Below are positions 32,535 to 41,863 of a stretch of 64,000 bases of DNA, piece after piece. Position 1 is the first letter of the stretch; every line of letters begins with the position of its first letter. The DNA comes from Rhizobium sp. AQ_MP (lineage in GTDB: Bacteria; Pseudomonadota; Alphaproteobacteria; Rhizobiales; Rhizobiaceae). A program made the translations under genes and the position numbers. A model generated the notes under the pieces. It saw nothing but the letters and a program-made list of their open reading frames with translations. It did no database searches and had not been told where the DNA came from. The stretch covers positions 1 through 64,000 of the forward strand of contig NZ_JACJVI010000012.1 in the NCBI RefSeq assembly GCF_014237835.1, written 5' to 3'.

Positions 32535-33971
32535 ATGACTTTGAATACGGCTTCGCCGCGGACGCTCTATGACAAGATCTGGGACCTTCATGTGGTCAAG
32601 ACTTACACCGACGGAACTGATCTTCTTTATATCGACAGGCACCTCGTGCAGGAGGTTTCAAGCCCGCAGGCCTTTGCCGGCTTGACCGCCGCCAACCGTC
32701 GAATTCGCAGGCCGGATGCGCAAATTGCCGTTGCGGATCATGCAGTTCCAACGCGTGACCGGCATCTGCCGATGGTCGAAGGGCTGGCCTCGCGGCAGGT
32801 GGCGCGTCTCCAGGAAAACTGCGCCGCCCACGGCATTCCCTATATCCCCGTCCGCGATCGTCGGCATGGCATCGTCCACGTCATCGGACCGGAGCTCGGC
32901 TTCACTCTGCCCGGCGCCGTGATTGTCTGTGGTGACAGCCACACCAGCACGCATGGTGCCTTCGGGGCAATCGGTTTCGGCATCGGCGCGAGTGAATGCG
33001 AATGCGTATTCGCAACCCAGGCTCTGCGACAGGCGAAACAGAAATCGATGCGCGTCACCTTCGAGGGCAAACGGGCAGCGGGGGTTGAGGTCAAGGACAT
33101 GATCCTCTCGCTGATCGCCCGTATCGGCGTGGGTGGCGGGACGGGATATGCCATTGAATATGCCGGGCCGGCGGTGCGTGCATTGTCGATGGAGGCCCGC
33201 ATGACACTCTGCAACATGTCGATCGAAGCTGGCAGCCGCATCGGCCTCGTCGCACCGGACGACAAGACTTACGCCTATCTTGAAGGCCGACCGCTGGCGC
33301 CGTCGGGGCCGATGCGCGAGAAGGCGCTCGCTTTCTGGCGCACGCTTCCCTCGGATGCCGATGCCCGGTTTGACCGCGAGATCGTCATCGACGTCTCGAC
33401 CCTCTCGCCGCATGTGTCCTGGGGCACGACGCCCGAAGAATGCGCACCGATCGCCTCCTCCGTGCCGGACCCTGCCAACGAGCCGGATCCCGCGCGTCGT
33501 GCCCGCATGCAGCGCAGCCTCGCCTACATGGGTCTCACGCCTGGCACTCCGCTCACCGATCTGCGCATAGACCGCGTCTTTATTGGATCCTGCACCAATG
33601 GTCGCATCGAGGACCTGCGAGCCGCCGCCGCCATCGTCGCGAACGGGCGTGTTGCCCCGCATGTCCAGGCGATCGTCGTTCCTGGTTCCGACCAAGTCCG
33701 CCGCACAGCCGAACAGGAGGGTCTCGATCGCATCTTCCGCGAGGCCGGGTTCGAATGGCGCGCATCGGGTTGCTCTATGTGCGTGGCGATGAACGATGAC
33801 AGGCTCGCAGAGGGCGAACGCTGCGCCTCGACGTCCAATCGCAACTTCGAGGGCAGACAGGGTAAAGGTGGCCGCACCCATCTGATGAGCCCGCCGATGG
33901 CCGCCGCTGCCGCGCTGGCGGGACGTCTCACCGATATCCGCGAAAGGAATCTGGGTCATGAAGCCATTTGA
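32535..33971 (+). CDS. Aconitase-family large subunit (LeuC-type dehydratase)
   Basis: The 478-residue protein is LeuC-like, with the 4Fe-4S ligands in [13 protein letters not shown] and [10 protein letters not shown]. The early VADHAVPT and GDSHTSTHG motifs are also intact. It pairs with the small subunit at 33958. Outside leucine synthesis, this two-subunit type includes maleate hydratase and 2,3-dimethylmalate dehydratase of anaerobic nicotinate breakdown. The context (amidohydrolase and C-C lyase next door, no leu genes) favours hydration of a maleate-like diacid. The exact substrate is inferred only. Confidence 0.85.
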   Translation: MTLNTASPRTLYDKIWDLHVVKTYTDGTDLLYIDRHLVQEVSSPQAFAGLTAANRRIRRPDAQIAVADHAVPTRDRHLPMVEGLASRQVARLQENCAAHGIPYIPVRDRRHGIVHVIGPELGFTLPGAVIVCGDSHTSTHGAFGAIGFGIGASECECVFATQALRQAKQKSMRVTFEGKRAAGVEVKDMILSLIARIGVGGGTGYAIEYAGPAVRALSMEARMTLCNMSIEAGSRIGLVAPDDKTYAYLEGRPLAPSGPMREKALAFWRTLPSDADARFDREIVIDVSTLSPHVSWGTTPEECAPIASSVPDPANEPDPARRARMQRSLAYMGLTPGTPLTDLRIDRVFIGSCTNGRIEDLRAAAAIVANGRVAPHVQAIVVPGSDQVRRTAEQEGLDRIFREAGFEWRASGCSMCVAMNDDRLAEGERCASTSNRNFEGRQGKGGRTHLMSPPMAAAAALAGRLTDIRERNLGHEAI

Positions 33972-34617
33972 GACCTTGCGCAGTGTTGCGGCCTCGATTG
34001 CCGAAAACGACATTGATACTGACATCATCTTTCCAGCCCGCTTCCTGCTGCTGCTCGACAAGCAGGGGCTCGGACGGAACGTATTCCACGAACGCCGCGC
34101 CAACGCACCGAAGGGGGCTCCTTTCGTTCTGGACCGGCCTGGCTTCGCCCGGGCGCAGATCATTCTCGCTGCCCGCAACTTCGGCACCGGTTCGAGCCGG
34201 GAACAGGCTGTCTGGGCGCTGGCCGATTTCGGCATTCGCGTGGTGATTGCCGAGAGTTTCGGCGAAATCTTCCATGCGAACTGCTTCAAGAATGGCGTGC
34301 TTCCGATCGCGCTGCCGGAAGCGATCCTGACGACGCTGCGACCATTGGCGGAGGCGGGCATCGAATTTTCCGTCGACCTCGCCGCTCAAACCGTGACTAT
34401 CGACAATGTTGAGCCGATCCCCTTCGACATCGCCCCCTACCGCAAGGATGCGCTGTTGCGCGGGCTCGACGAGATCGGCGCCATGATCGAGGGCGACGCC
34501 GCCGACATCGCCGCTTTCGAAGCCCGCCAGCGTGAATTGACCCCCTGGCTCTATCTGACGTCAGACCAGCTTGCCTATTTCCACGATCTCGAGAAGGAGA
34601 CCGCCCTTGTCCGCTGA
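33958..34617 (+). CDS. Aconitase-family small subunit (LeuD-type)
   Basis: The 219-residue swivel-domain subunit has [14 protein letters not shown] near the start and [15 protein letters not shown] with the substrate-contacting GSSRE loop. It forms the active dehydratase with the large subunit, whose gene it overlaps by 14 bases. Its own 3' end overlaps the amidohydrolase start. Its length is usual for LeuD-type proteins. Confidence 0.87.
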   Translation: MKPFETLRSVAASIAENDIDTDIIFPARFLLLLDKQGLGRNVFHERRANAPKGAPFVLDRPGFARAQIILAARNFGTGSSREQAVWALADFGIRVVIAESFGEIFHANCFKNGVLPIALPEAILTTLRPLAEAGIEFSVDLAAQTVTIDNVEPIPFDIAPYRKDALLRGLDEIGAMIEGDAADIAAFEARQRELTPWLYLTSDQLAYFHDLEKETALVR

Positions 34618-35242
34618 GGAGAGCCTCGACGCGAATTACAAACGTGCCTTTGGCAAGCGGATCGGCTTTGGCCGCAAACCGGCGCTGATCCTGATCGATC
34701 TCGTTGAAGCCTATTTCGATCCGTCATGTGCGCTTTATGCTGGCGTCGAAGAGGCTCTCGCCTCGGCGCTGCGACTGGTGGATGCAGCCCGTGCGAACGG
34801 CGTGCCCGTGCTCTACACCAACGTCGTCTATACGCAGGGCGGGGCAAATGGCGGGCGCTTCTACCAGAAATCGATGACCCTTCACAATTTCGTCGAGGGC
34901 AATCCGATGGGCGCCTGGGCGAAGGGAATTGCCCCTCGTGCCGGCGAGATCGTCATCTCCAAGCAGTATCCGAGTGCCTTCTTCGGCACGTCGCTCGCTT
35001 CGACCCTGGCCTCACTCGGCGTGGACACACTGATCCACACCGGCGTCTCCACCAGCGGCTGCGTCCGCGCCACCTGTGTGGATTGCTGTTCGCACGGCTT
35101 CATTCCAATCATCGCGCGCGAAGCCGTCGGTGATCGCCACGCCGCCCCACACGAAGCCAACCTGTTCGACATGGATGCCAAATATGGCGACGTGGTCAGC
35201 GAACAGGACATCATGACCTATCTGACATCACTGGATCGCTGA
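34607..35242 (+). CDS. Isochorismatase-family amidohydrolase
   Basis: The 211-residue cysteine hydrolase has the family triad: Asp31 in LILIDLVEAYF, Lys119 in VISKQYPSAF and Cys152 in GVSTSGCVRAT. Relatives include maleamate amidohydrolase (NicF), RutB and N-carbamoylsarcosine amidohydrolase. Coming straight before a lyase and after a maleate-hydratase-like enzyme, release of ammonia from a maleamate-type intermediate is plausible. TTG 34607 has AAGGAG seven bases upstream and lies within the end of the small-subunit gene, so I prefer it to the upstream TTG at 34571. Confidence 0.83.
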   Translation: MSAEESLDANYKRAFGKRIGFGRKPALILIDLVEAYFDPSCALYAGVEEALASALRLVDAARANGVPVLYTNVVYTQGGANGGRFYQKSMTLHNFVEGNPMGAWAKGIAPRAGEIVISKQYPSAFFGTSLASTLASLGVDTLIHTGVSTSGCVRATCVDCCSHGFIPIIAREAVGDRHAAPHEANLFDMDAKYGDVVSEQDIMTYLTSLDR

Positions 35243-35244
35243 AT

Positions 35245-36108
35245 ATGCAAAAGAATTCTCTCAAGTCGGCCCTGGCTGCTGGTCGTTTCGTCGTCGCCCC
35301 CGGGATCCACGACATGATCGCGGCCGCCGTCTTCAACAAGATGGGCTTCGAGTTCGCCTATGCCTCAGGCTATTGGATGACGGCTTCGGCCTATGGCCTG
35401 CCGGATGCCGGTATCGCCACCTATACCCAGATGGTGGATCGCGTACGGACCCTGTGCCGCATGGTTTCTGCCGGAGTGATCGCTGATGCTGACACCGGTT
35501 ATGGCGGATTGCTCAATGTCCACCACACTGTGCGGGGTTACGAAGAGGCTGGAGTCACCGCGATCCAGATCGAGGACCAGGAGTTTCCGAAGAAGTGCGG
35601 ACATACGCCGTTCAAGCGCGTCGTCCCCATGGAGGACATGGTCGAGAAGATCAAGGTTGCTGTTGATGCCCGGACCAATCCGGACACGCTGATCATCGCG
35701 CGCACCGATGCGCGTCAGACGGATGGCTTTGAGGGTGCCCTGAAGCGAGCCGAAGCCTATGGCGAGGCTGGCGCCGATGTTCTGTTCGTCGAGGCGCTGG
35801 AAAGCGAAGCCGAAATGCGTGACGCCTGCAAGCGACTGAACCGGCCGGTCATGGCCAACATGGCCGATGGTGGCCTGACGCCGATCCGAAGCAGCAAGGA
35901 GCTTGAGGCGCTGGGCTACAGCATGGCGATATTTCCGTCCGCCAGCGGCCTCGCCGCCGCGCGTGCCGCCGAGATCGCTTTCAGCACCATCAAGAATGAG
36001 GGCACGTCGGATTCTGCCAATCTCGATCTTTTCCCCTTCAAGGAATTCAACAGCTTGATCGGCTTTGAGGAAGTCTGGGACTTCGAACGCAAATGGGCGC
36101 GGGGCTGA
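35245..36108 (+). CDS. Isocitrate lyase/PEP mutase-family C-C lyase
   Basis: The 287-residue protein has the metal-binding DADTGYGG (about residues 81-88) and the lyase signature KKCGH with catalytic Cys118. Members such as methylisocitrate lyase, dimethylmalate lyase and oxaloacetate hydrolase split or hydrolyse 2-hydroxy-diacids. Next to the hydratase pair, it could cleave a substituted malate to pyruvate or glyoxylate plus a short acid. It starts two bases after the amidohydrolase stop. Confidence 0.85.
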   Translation: MQKNSLKSALAAGRFVVAPGIHDMIAAAVFNKMGFEFAYASGYWMTASAYGLPDAGIATYTQMVDRVRTLCRMVSAGVIADADTGYGGLLNVHHTVRGYEEAGVTAIQIEDQEFPKKCGHTPFKRVVPMEDMVEKIKVAVDARTNPDTLIIARTDARQTDGFEGALKRAEAYGEAGADVLFVEALESEAEMRDACKRLNRPVMANMADGGLTPIRSSKELEALGYSMAIFPSASGLAAARAAEIAFSTIKNEGTSDSANLDLFPFKEFNSLIGFEEVWDFERKWARG

Positions 36109-36124
36109 ACCGGGAGGCAGGCGC

Positions 36125-37114
36125 ATGACACGGGTTGCATGTGTGGGAACAGGTCTCGTCGGCTCCGCCTGGAGCGTCGTCTTTGCCAAGGCGGGCTGCG
36201 AGGTCGCGATGTTCGACGCCGCAGGAGGCGCCGCGGAAGATCGTTCGCGCGAGTTGATCGGCCAGACGCTGCGCCTGCTCGCCGATACGGGTGAGCTCGA
36301 TCGGACCCCGGAAGCGATCCAGGCCAGCATTCGCTACGTCGGGACACTGGAAGAGGCGCTCGACGGTGTGTCTCATGTGCAGGAATCCGCAAAGGAGGAC
36401 CCCGGGGTCAAACGCCAGCTGTTTGAGACGCTTGGTCGGCTTGCACCCCGCGACGCGGTGCTCGCCTCGTCCACCTCGGCGATCAAGGGATCCGAATTCC
36501 TGACCTTCGAAACGGCGGACCGCGCCTTGGTAGCGCATCCGGTCAATCCGCCGTCGCTGATCCCGCTCGTCGAACTCTGCGGTACGCCCCGCACGGCCCC
36601 GGAAACGATCGAACGGACCCATGCCTTCATGACGGCGCTCGGAATGGCCCCGGTGGTGCTGCGTAAGGAGATCGATGGCTTCCTGCTCAACCGCCTTCAA
36701 TACACGCTGGTGGCCGAAGCGCTTCATCTCGTCGGGGAAGGCTATTGCTCGGCCGCCGATATCGACCGGGTCATGACGCAGGGCCTTGCTTTGCGCTGGG
36801 CGACGATCGGCCCCTTCGAAGTGGCTCACCTCAATTCGCCCCATGGGTTTCGCGGGTTCGTGGATCATCTGGGCGGCATGATGCGCAAGATGGGCGCCGA
36901 TGCCCGCACGGATTATGATTGGCCGGACAGCCTGGCGAGTGACATTCATGCGGAGCTGCTGTCGGTCGTTCCTGAGGCCCGCTTCTCCGAGCGCCAGGCC
37001 TGGCGTGATGCCAACATCGCAGCGACTCGAGCCATGCAGCGCGCCGCCGGCGATCGCTTTGCCGAATCCACATTATCAAAGAGGAGAGGGAACGACGATG
37101 AACCAGCCGTCTAA
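36125..37114 (+). CDS. Lambda-crystallin-type 3-hydroxyacid dehydrogenase
   Basis: The 329-residue enzyme belongs to the 3-hydroxyacyl-CoA dehydrogenase superfamily: NAD-binding VACVGTGLVGSAWS, catalytic His in VAHPVNPPSLIPLVEL and Asn in FLLNRLQY. The pattern matches the lambda-crystallin/L-gulonate 3-dehydrogenase and L-carnitine dehydrogenase branch, which acts on free hydroxy-acids rather than CoA esters. ATG 36125 has GGGAGG upstream. Its end overlaps the flavin reductase gene by 17 bases. Confidence 0.85.
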   Translation: MTRVACVGTGLVGSAWSVVFAKAGCEVAMFDAAGGAAEDRSRELIGQTLRLLADTGELDRTPEAIQASIRYVGTLEEALDGVSHVQESAKEDPGVKRQLFETLGRLAPRDAVLASSTSAIKGSEFLTFETADRALVAHPVNPPSLIPLVELCGTPRTAPETIERTHAFMTALGMAPVVLRKEIDGFLLNRLQYTLVAEALHLVGEGYCSAADIDRVMTQGLALRWATIGPFEVAHLNSPHGFRGFVDHLGGMMRKMGADARTDYDWPDSLASDIHAELLSVVPEARFSERQAWRDANIAATRAMQRAAGDRFAESTLSKRRGNDDEPAV

Positions 37115-37619
37115 GGATGAGCTCGCCGCGCAATACAAAGCAGGAATGCGTCGGCTGGCCGCCGGCGTGTCCCTCATTACCACCGGACATGGCGAAACCC
37201 AGGCCGGTTTGATTGCCACAGCGGTCAACTCGGTCAGCGCCGATCCGCCAACCCTGCTGATCTGCGTCAACCAGTCGGCTTCGGCACATGACATCATCGC
37301 GGCCTGTGGCAATTTCTGCGTAAACATCCTGCCGACCGCCTGCATCGACATTGCCGGCCAGTTCTCAAGCTCGGCACGGCGTTCCGAACGTTTTGCAAGC
37401 GGCGAATGGCGAACACTCGCATCCGGCGCGCCGGTGTTGTGCGATGCCCTGGCCTCCTTCGACTGCCGGGTGACACAGCAGATCGCCTATCATTCGCACA
37501 CGATCTTTCTCGGCGAGATCCTCGATGTTCGGGTCACGGAAACGGAGGTGGAGCCGTTGATCTATCTCGACCGAAACTTTCACCGCGGCGTCTCGCCCTA
37601 CCAGTTGAACCCGGCCTGA
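37098..37619 (+). CDS. RutF/HpaC-type flavin reductase
   Basis: The 173-residue protein has the flavin-reductase fold: RRLAAGVSLITTG, ATAVNSVSADPPTLLICVN and a late DRNFHRG stretch. These supply FMNH2 to two-component monooxygenases, so the RutA-like enzyme at 20551 is the likely partner even though it is encoded 16 kb away. ATG 37098 has GAGGAGAGGG upstream; longer readings lie within the dehydrogenase gene. Confidence 0.85.
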   Translation: MNQPSKDELAAQYKAGMRRLAAGVSLITTGHGETQAGLIATAVNSVSADPPTLLICVNQSASAHDIIAACGNFCVNILPTACIDIAGQFSSSARRSERFASGEWRTLASGAPVLCDALASFDCRVTQQIAYHSHTIFLGEILDVRVTETEVEPLIYLDRNFHRGVSPYQLNPA

Positions 37620-37622
37620 GCC

Positions 37623-38783
37623 ATGAACGATTTCATATTCAATACTGCCGCCAGCATCGTTGTGCGGGAGGGTGCATCGCTTGAGCTCGCCGATCTTATT
37701 GGACGACGCTTCGGCAAGCATCTGCTCCTCGTCACCGATCCCGGCTTGAGGGCCGCAGGGCTGGTCGATCCTGTTGTCGCAGCTCTGATCAAGGCTGGCC
37801 ACGACGTCTGCGTCTTCGATGCGGTCGAGGCTGATCCATCACGGGCCACGCTGGAGCGGGCAGTCGAGATCGGTAAGGCGCATGGCGTTACCGGTGTCGT
37901 CGGGTTGGGCGGCGGCTCGTCGTTGGATATCGCCAAGCTTACCGCGCTGCTGCTCGGCTCGGGGGAAGATCTCGATGCGGCCTGGGGCGTCAACAACGCC
38001 ACCGGACCACGCCTGCCGCTGGTGCTGGTGCCCACCACCGCAGGCACCGGCTCGGAAGTCACTCCGGTCTCGATCATCACTGTCGGTGATGGCGAGAAGC
38101 GCGGTGTTTCAAGCCCGCTGATCGTGCCGGACATTGCCGTACTCGACGTCGGGCTGACCATGAGTCTGCCTCGCCATATCACCGCCTACACCGGGGTTGA
38201 TGCAATCGTCCATGCTATCGAGGCCTATAGCTCAGTCAATGCGAACAACAATTCGCTATCCCGCATGATGGCCTGTCAGGCCCTTTCGTTGCTATGCGGC
38301 CACATCGAAAGCGCAGTTGCAGACGGAAGCAACCGCGCCGCTCGCCACGCGATGCTGCTTGGGGCCATGTTGGCGGGCCAGGCGTTCGGCAATTCACCGG
38401 TTGGTGCGGTTCATGCTCTCGCCTATCCCATCGGCGGCCTCTATCACGTCCCTCATGGGCTTTCAAACGCGCTGGTTTTGGTCGAGGTCATGCGCTTTAA
38501 TCTGCCAATGGCGGAGGAAGCCTATGCCGAGATCGCGCCCTTTGCCTTTCCAGATCTGGTTCATCTTCCACCGCACCAACGCGCCGGCTTGCTCATCGAG
38601 AAGCTGCAGGCTCTCACAAGCACCCTCGGTCTTCCCGCTGGACTGTCCTCGGTCGGTATTCCTGCTGAGGCCATCCCGAACCTTGCAGAACAGGCTATGC
38701 TGCAGCAGCGCCTGCTCGCCAATAACCCACGCCCTGTGACGAAGGTCGATGCGGAGAGAATCTACCGGGCGAGTTACGGCTGA
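37623..38783 (+). CDS. Iron-containing alcohol dehydrogenase
   Basis: The 386-residue group III alcohol dehydrogenase has GGGSSLDIAK for NAD binding and metal-ligand His residues in the YTGVDAIVHAIEAY and HALAYPIGGLYHVPHG stretches. Family members act on aldehydes, lactaldehyde or maleylacetate. It closes the operon that begins at the LeuC-like gene, starting three bases after the flavin reductase stop. It probably handles an aldehyde or keto product of the pathway. Confidence 0.87.
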   Translation: MNDFIFNTAASIVVREGASLELADLIGRRFGKHLLLVTDPGLRAAGLVDPVVAALIKAGHDVCVFDAVEADPSRATLERAVEIGKAHGVTGVVGLGGGSSLDIAKLTALLLGSGEDLDAAWGVNNATGPRLPLVLVPTTAGTGSEVTPVSIITVGDGEKRGVSSPLIVPDIAVLDVGLTMSLPRHITAYTGVDAIVHAIEAYSSVNANNNSLSRMMACQALSLLCGHIESAVADGSNRAARHAMLLGAMLAGQAFGNSPVGAVHALAYPIGGLYHVPHGLSNALVLVEVMRFNLPMAEEAYAEIAPFAFPDLVHLPPHQRAGLLIEKLQALTSTLGLPAGLSSVGIPAEAIPNLAEQAMLQQRLLANNPRPVTKVDAERIYRASYG

Positions 38784-39218
38784 AGCGTTGGTCGTCGAAT
38801 TTTCGGATAGTTGGTCGTCGAATCAGGTTCGTCTCGCAGCGCCCCTGAAGGACACGGGTTTCAAGTCCTGAATGGAGACGAGCCTTGCGAGCAGGCGGTT
38901 CTACGCGTGGATGGACCAGTCGCCAGATGGCTGCGCGTCAGGATTTTGTGGCTCCGGCGAGTGGCGCCTGCGAGTTATCATGGGGTGGCTAGACACCGTG
39001 ATATCTCGCACTATCGTTCGACCCTGAAAATCCGGCCAAGTCCGACAGTTGTCCGACGCAACCGCCGTGGCTCCTGACCCAGCGACCTGGCGCGATCAGC
39101 GACGGCGCACTTTCTGGAAATCTGGCTTCTTGTCGTCATTCGGCCTTTGGGGAAGGTTCCCAAGGCTAGTCGCCAGGGCGGTCTATGGCCATGTCACGAA
39201 CCCACTGATCAAAACCGG
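38784..39218. repeat. Intergenic stretch with 14-base direct repeat
   Basis: GTTGGTCGTCGAAT occurs at 38787-38800 and again at 38810-38823, a 23-base period just after the alcohol dehydrogenase stop. The rest holds no gene I recognise. A 51-codon frame from 38872 (METSLASRRFYAWMDQSPDG) is protein-like, but has no known family. The stretch separates two large operons and may contain relics of an insertion. Confidence 0.4.
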
Positions 39219-39263
39219 TTGACATATGATTTGGATCGTTCCATACAAATTGGAACGATCCAA
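39219..39263 (+). promoter_or_regulatory. Promoter with twin LacI-type operators
   Basis: TTGACA at 39219 is a -35. Behind it lie TTGGATCGTTCCA (39231-39243) and TGGAACGATCCAA (39251-39263). Each is a near-palindrome with central CG, and together they are exact reverse complements separated by 7 bases. The centres are 19 bases apart, about two helix turns, so two dimers would bind the same face. They cover the expected -10 and start upstream of the gene at 39294. The LacI regulator encoded in the same gene string (53786) is the likely binder. Confidence 0.7.
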
Positions 39264-39293
39264 TAAAGCGGTGACGTTGAGGAGACGCTTGCG

Positions 39294-40295
39294 ATGCGAT
39301 GGGGCCTGGTGGGTGCGAGCACGATTGCTCGTCAGTATATGATTGCAGCCATTCGCGCTCAGCATGGTGAGGTTGTCGGCGTTGTAAGCGCATCGACTGA
39401 CCGTGCGCGCGCATTCGCGGATGAGAATCAGATTCGGCGAGCGTATATCGACCTCACCGACCTTCTGGCCGATCCCGAGGTGGAGGCGGTCTACATCTCA
39501 ACCACAAATGAAAAGCACCTGCCGCAGGCCCTGGCTGCCATCGGGGCGGGTAAGCATGTGCTTTGCGAGAAGCCGCTCGCGCTCGCGCTGCAGGACGCGA
39601 TCGCCATGGTCCAAGCCGCTGCTGAGGCGGGCCTCGTCTTCGCCACCAATCACCATCTGCGTTGCTCCGGAAGTCATCGCACTGTTCGCGCGCTGATCGA
39701 CTCTGGCCGGATCGGCCGTGTGCTTTCCCTGCGCCTCCATCACGCCGTGTTCCTGCCGCCGCATCTGCAGGGATGGCGGATCAATGCGCCGGATGCTGGC
39801 GGTGGCGTCATTCCCGACATCACCGTTCACGATGCTGACGTCGCCCGCTTCCTGCTGGGGGAAGACCCAGTCTCGGTGGTGGCGCAGATGACGGCTTCGG
39901 GGCTGGGAGAGGGCGTCGAGGATTCGGCCATGTCGGTCTGGACCATGCCGTCAGGTGCCATGGTGATGAGCCACGAGAGTTTCACCCATCCCTTCGCCGG
40001 CTCCGGTCTCGAAGTGCACGGCACGGAAGGGTCGATCTTCGCCCGGGACGTCATGACCCAAAATCCGATCGGTTCCATCGAACTGGTCACGGCCTCCGGT
40101 CGCGAGGCGATCGGCTTCGATCACCATGATCTCTACGCAGAGGGCGTTCGGCGCTTCCATGCCGCCGTCGCCGGCGATGGCGAGCCGGCAGCCACCGGCC
40201 CCGATGGCGTCAAGTCGCTTGCCGTGGCTCTTGCCGTGCGTGAAGCCGCCGCGCGCGGTGTTCGGATCGACGTGAATTACGGAGGTGTCCGTTGA
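39294..40295 (+). CDS. Gfo/Idh/MocA-family oxidoreductase
   Basis: The 333-residue NAD-dependent oxidoreductase has WGLVGASTIA at the N-terminus, ISTTNEKHLPQALAAI and CEKPLAL, the usual EKP motif, followed by the alpha/beta C-terminal domain. Such enzymes oxidise sugars, inositols or 3-keto-glycosides. It is the first gene after the twin operators, with GAGGAG upstream. Its stop overlaps the CoA-transferase start. Confidence 0.85.
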   Translation: MRWGLVGASTIARQYMIAAIRAQHGEVVGVVSASTDRARAFADENQIRRAYIDLTDLLADPEVEAVYISTTNEKHLPQALAAIGAGKHVLCEKPLALALQDAIAMVQAAAEAGLVFATNHHLRCSGSHRTVRALIDSGRIGRVLSLRLHHAVFLPPHLQGWRINAPDAGGGVIPDITVHDADVARFLLGEDPVSVVAQMTASGLGEGVEDSAMSVWTMPSGAMVMSHESFTHPFAGSGLEVHGTEGSIFARDVMTQNPIGSIELVTASGREAIGFDHHDLYAEGVRRFHAAVAGDGEPAATGPDGVKSLAVALAVREAAARGVRIDVNYGGVR

Positions 40296-41863
40296 GCAAG
40301 CTTGTTGCCCCCGCCGAGGCCGTCTCGCGCATCCCGGATGGCGCCGTCGTCACGGTGTCTTCGTCATCGGCGCTCGGCTGCCCGGACTTCGTCCTGGCCG
40401 CAATTGGCCGCCGTTTCGACGCTGAAGGTCACCCGCGTAATCTCACCATGCTGCATCCGATCGCTGCTGGTGACATGTATGGCGTGAAGGGCATCGACCA
40501 TATCGCAAAGGATGGCCTGATCAGCCGTGTGTTGGCCGGCTCCTATCCGTCGGGTCCCTCAAGTCTGCCCATGCCCGAGATCTGGAAGATGGTCGTGGAA
40601 GACAGGATCGAGGCCTATAACGTCCCCTCCGGCATCATGTTCGACATGCACCGCGAAGCGGCCGCCCGGCGTCCCGGCGTTTTGACCCGCATCGGCCTCG
40701 ACACCTTTGTTGATCCGGTCCGCGAGGGCTGCGCGATGAATGAGAGGGCATCAGGCCATCCGATCGTCAGCCGCGTCGAGTTTGCCGGCGAGACCTGGCT
40801 GCATTTCCCAAACATCTATCCGGATGTCTGCATTCTCAGGGCCACCACGGCCGATGAGCGCGGTAATCTCACTTATGAACACGAGGGCGCCTACCTCGGC
40901 GGTCTGGAGCAGGCGATCGCAACGCGCAACAATGGCGGCCTCGTCATCGCCCAGGTCAGCCGCATGACGGCGGCCGGGAGCCTTCGTCCCCACGATGTGC
41001 GCGTGCCCGGTCATCTCGTTGACCTTGTTGTCCTCGATCCCGAGCAGAAGCAGACCTGCGAGACGCCCTATGATCCGGCAATCTCGGGCCAGATCATGCG
41101 GCCCTGGTCAAGCTTCAAGCTGGCCGAACATGGCGTTGAGAAGGTGATTGCCCGCCGCGCAGCTCTTGAACTGAAAGCCGGCATGACGGCCAATCTCGGC
41201 TTCGGCATCAGCGCGCAGGTGCCGCGTATCCTGCTGGAGGAGGGACATCCCGAAGCCGTCACCTGGGCGATTGAGCAGGGTGCCGTGGGCGGCATGCCGC
41301 TCACCGACTTCGCCTTTGGCTGTGCCTCGAATGCCGATGCTTTCGTACCATCGCCGCAGCAGTTCATCTATTTCCAGGGCGGCGGCTTCGACGTGTCCTT
41401 CCTCTCCTTCCTGGAGGTGGACGTCGAGGGCAATGTCAACGTCTCCAAGCTCGGCAAGAAGCCTTATCTGACCGCAGGCTGCGGCGGCTTTGTCGATATC
41501 ACGGCCCATGCAAAGAAGATCGTCTTCTCCGGCTGGTTCGAGGCCGGTGCGGCCGTCGAATTGACGGAAGACGGTATCCACGTCCGCAGTCCCGGCAAGT
41601 TTACCAAGATGGTCGACAAGGTGGAGCATGTCACCTTCTCCGGCAAAAGAGCCCGTGAGCAGGGACAGGATGTGCTCTACATTACCGAGCGCTGCGTCAT
41701 GCGCCTGACGGAAACCGGGCTCGTCGCGACCGAGATCATGCCGGGCATCAATCCCGGACAGGATATCGTCGCGGCATCGCAGGGCAGGGTGGCGGTCGCG
41801 CCGGATGCACGCATCATCTCCACCTCGCTCCTGTCGAGTGATCCGATGGGGTGGACACCATGA
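40292..41863 (+). CDS. Family I CoA-transferase (fused alpha-beta)
   Basis: The 523-residue protein is of the acyl-CoA:acetate/propionate CoA-transferase type, with both halves fused. The catalytic Glu is in WAIEQGAVGGMP, and the Gly-rich CoA segments are visible in LGFGISAQVP. It would activate or recycle a short acid with CoA for the enoyl-CoA hydratase downstream. TTG 40292 overlaps the previous stop, with GGAGG upstream. Confidence 0.85.
   Translation: MSKLVAPAEAVSRIPDGAVVTVSSSSALGCPDFVLAAIGRRFDAEGHPRNLTMLHPIAAGDMYGVKGIDHIAKDGLISRVLAGSYPSGPSSLPMPEIWKMVVEDRIEAYNVPSGIMFDMHREAAARRPGVLTRIGLDTFVDPVREGCAMNERASGHPIVSRVEFAGETWLHFPNIYPDVCILRATTADERGNLTYEHEGAYLGGLEQAIATRNNGGLVIAQVSRMTAAGSLRPHDVRVPGHLVDLVVLDPEQKQTCETPYDPAISGQIMRPWSSFKLAEHGVEKVIARRAALELKAGMTANLGFGISAQVPRILLEEGHPEAVTWAIEQGAVGGMPLTDFAFGCASNADAFVPSPQQFIYFQGGGFDVSFLSFLEVDVEGNVNVSKLGKKPYLTAGCGGFVDITAHAKKIVFSGWFEAGAAVELTEDGIHVRSPGKFTKMVDKVEHVTFSGKRAREQGQDVLYITERCVMRLTETGLVATEIMPGINPGQDIVAASQGRVAVAPDARIISTSLLSSDPMGWTP

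Noticed and set aside
32658..34361. Minus-strand frame of 567 codons
   Set aside because: It spans the antisense of both aconitase-family subunits and has no motif.
32535..34617. Leucine synthesis LeuC/LeuD
   Set aside because: No other leu genes are near, and the neighbours are amidohydrolase and C-C lyase genes; a catabolic hydratase fits better, though this is not proven.
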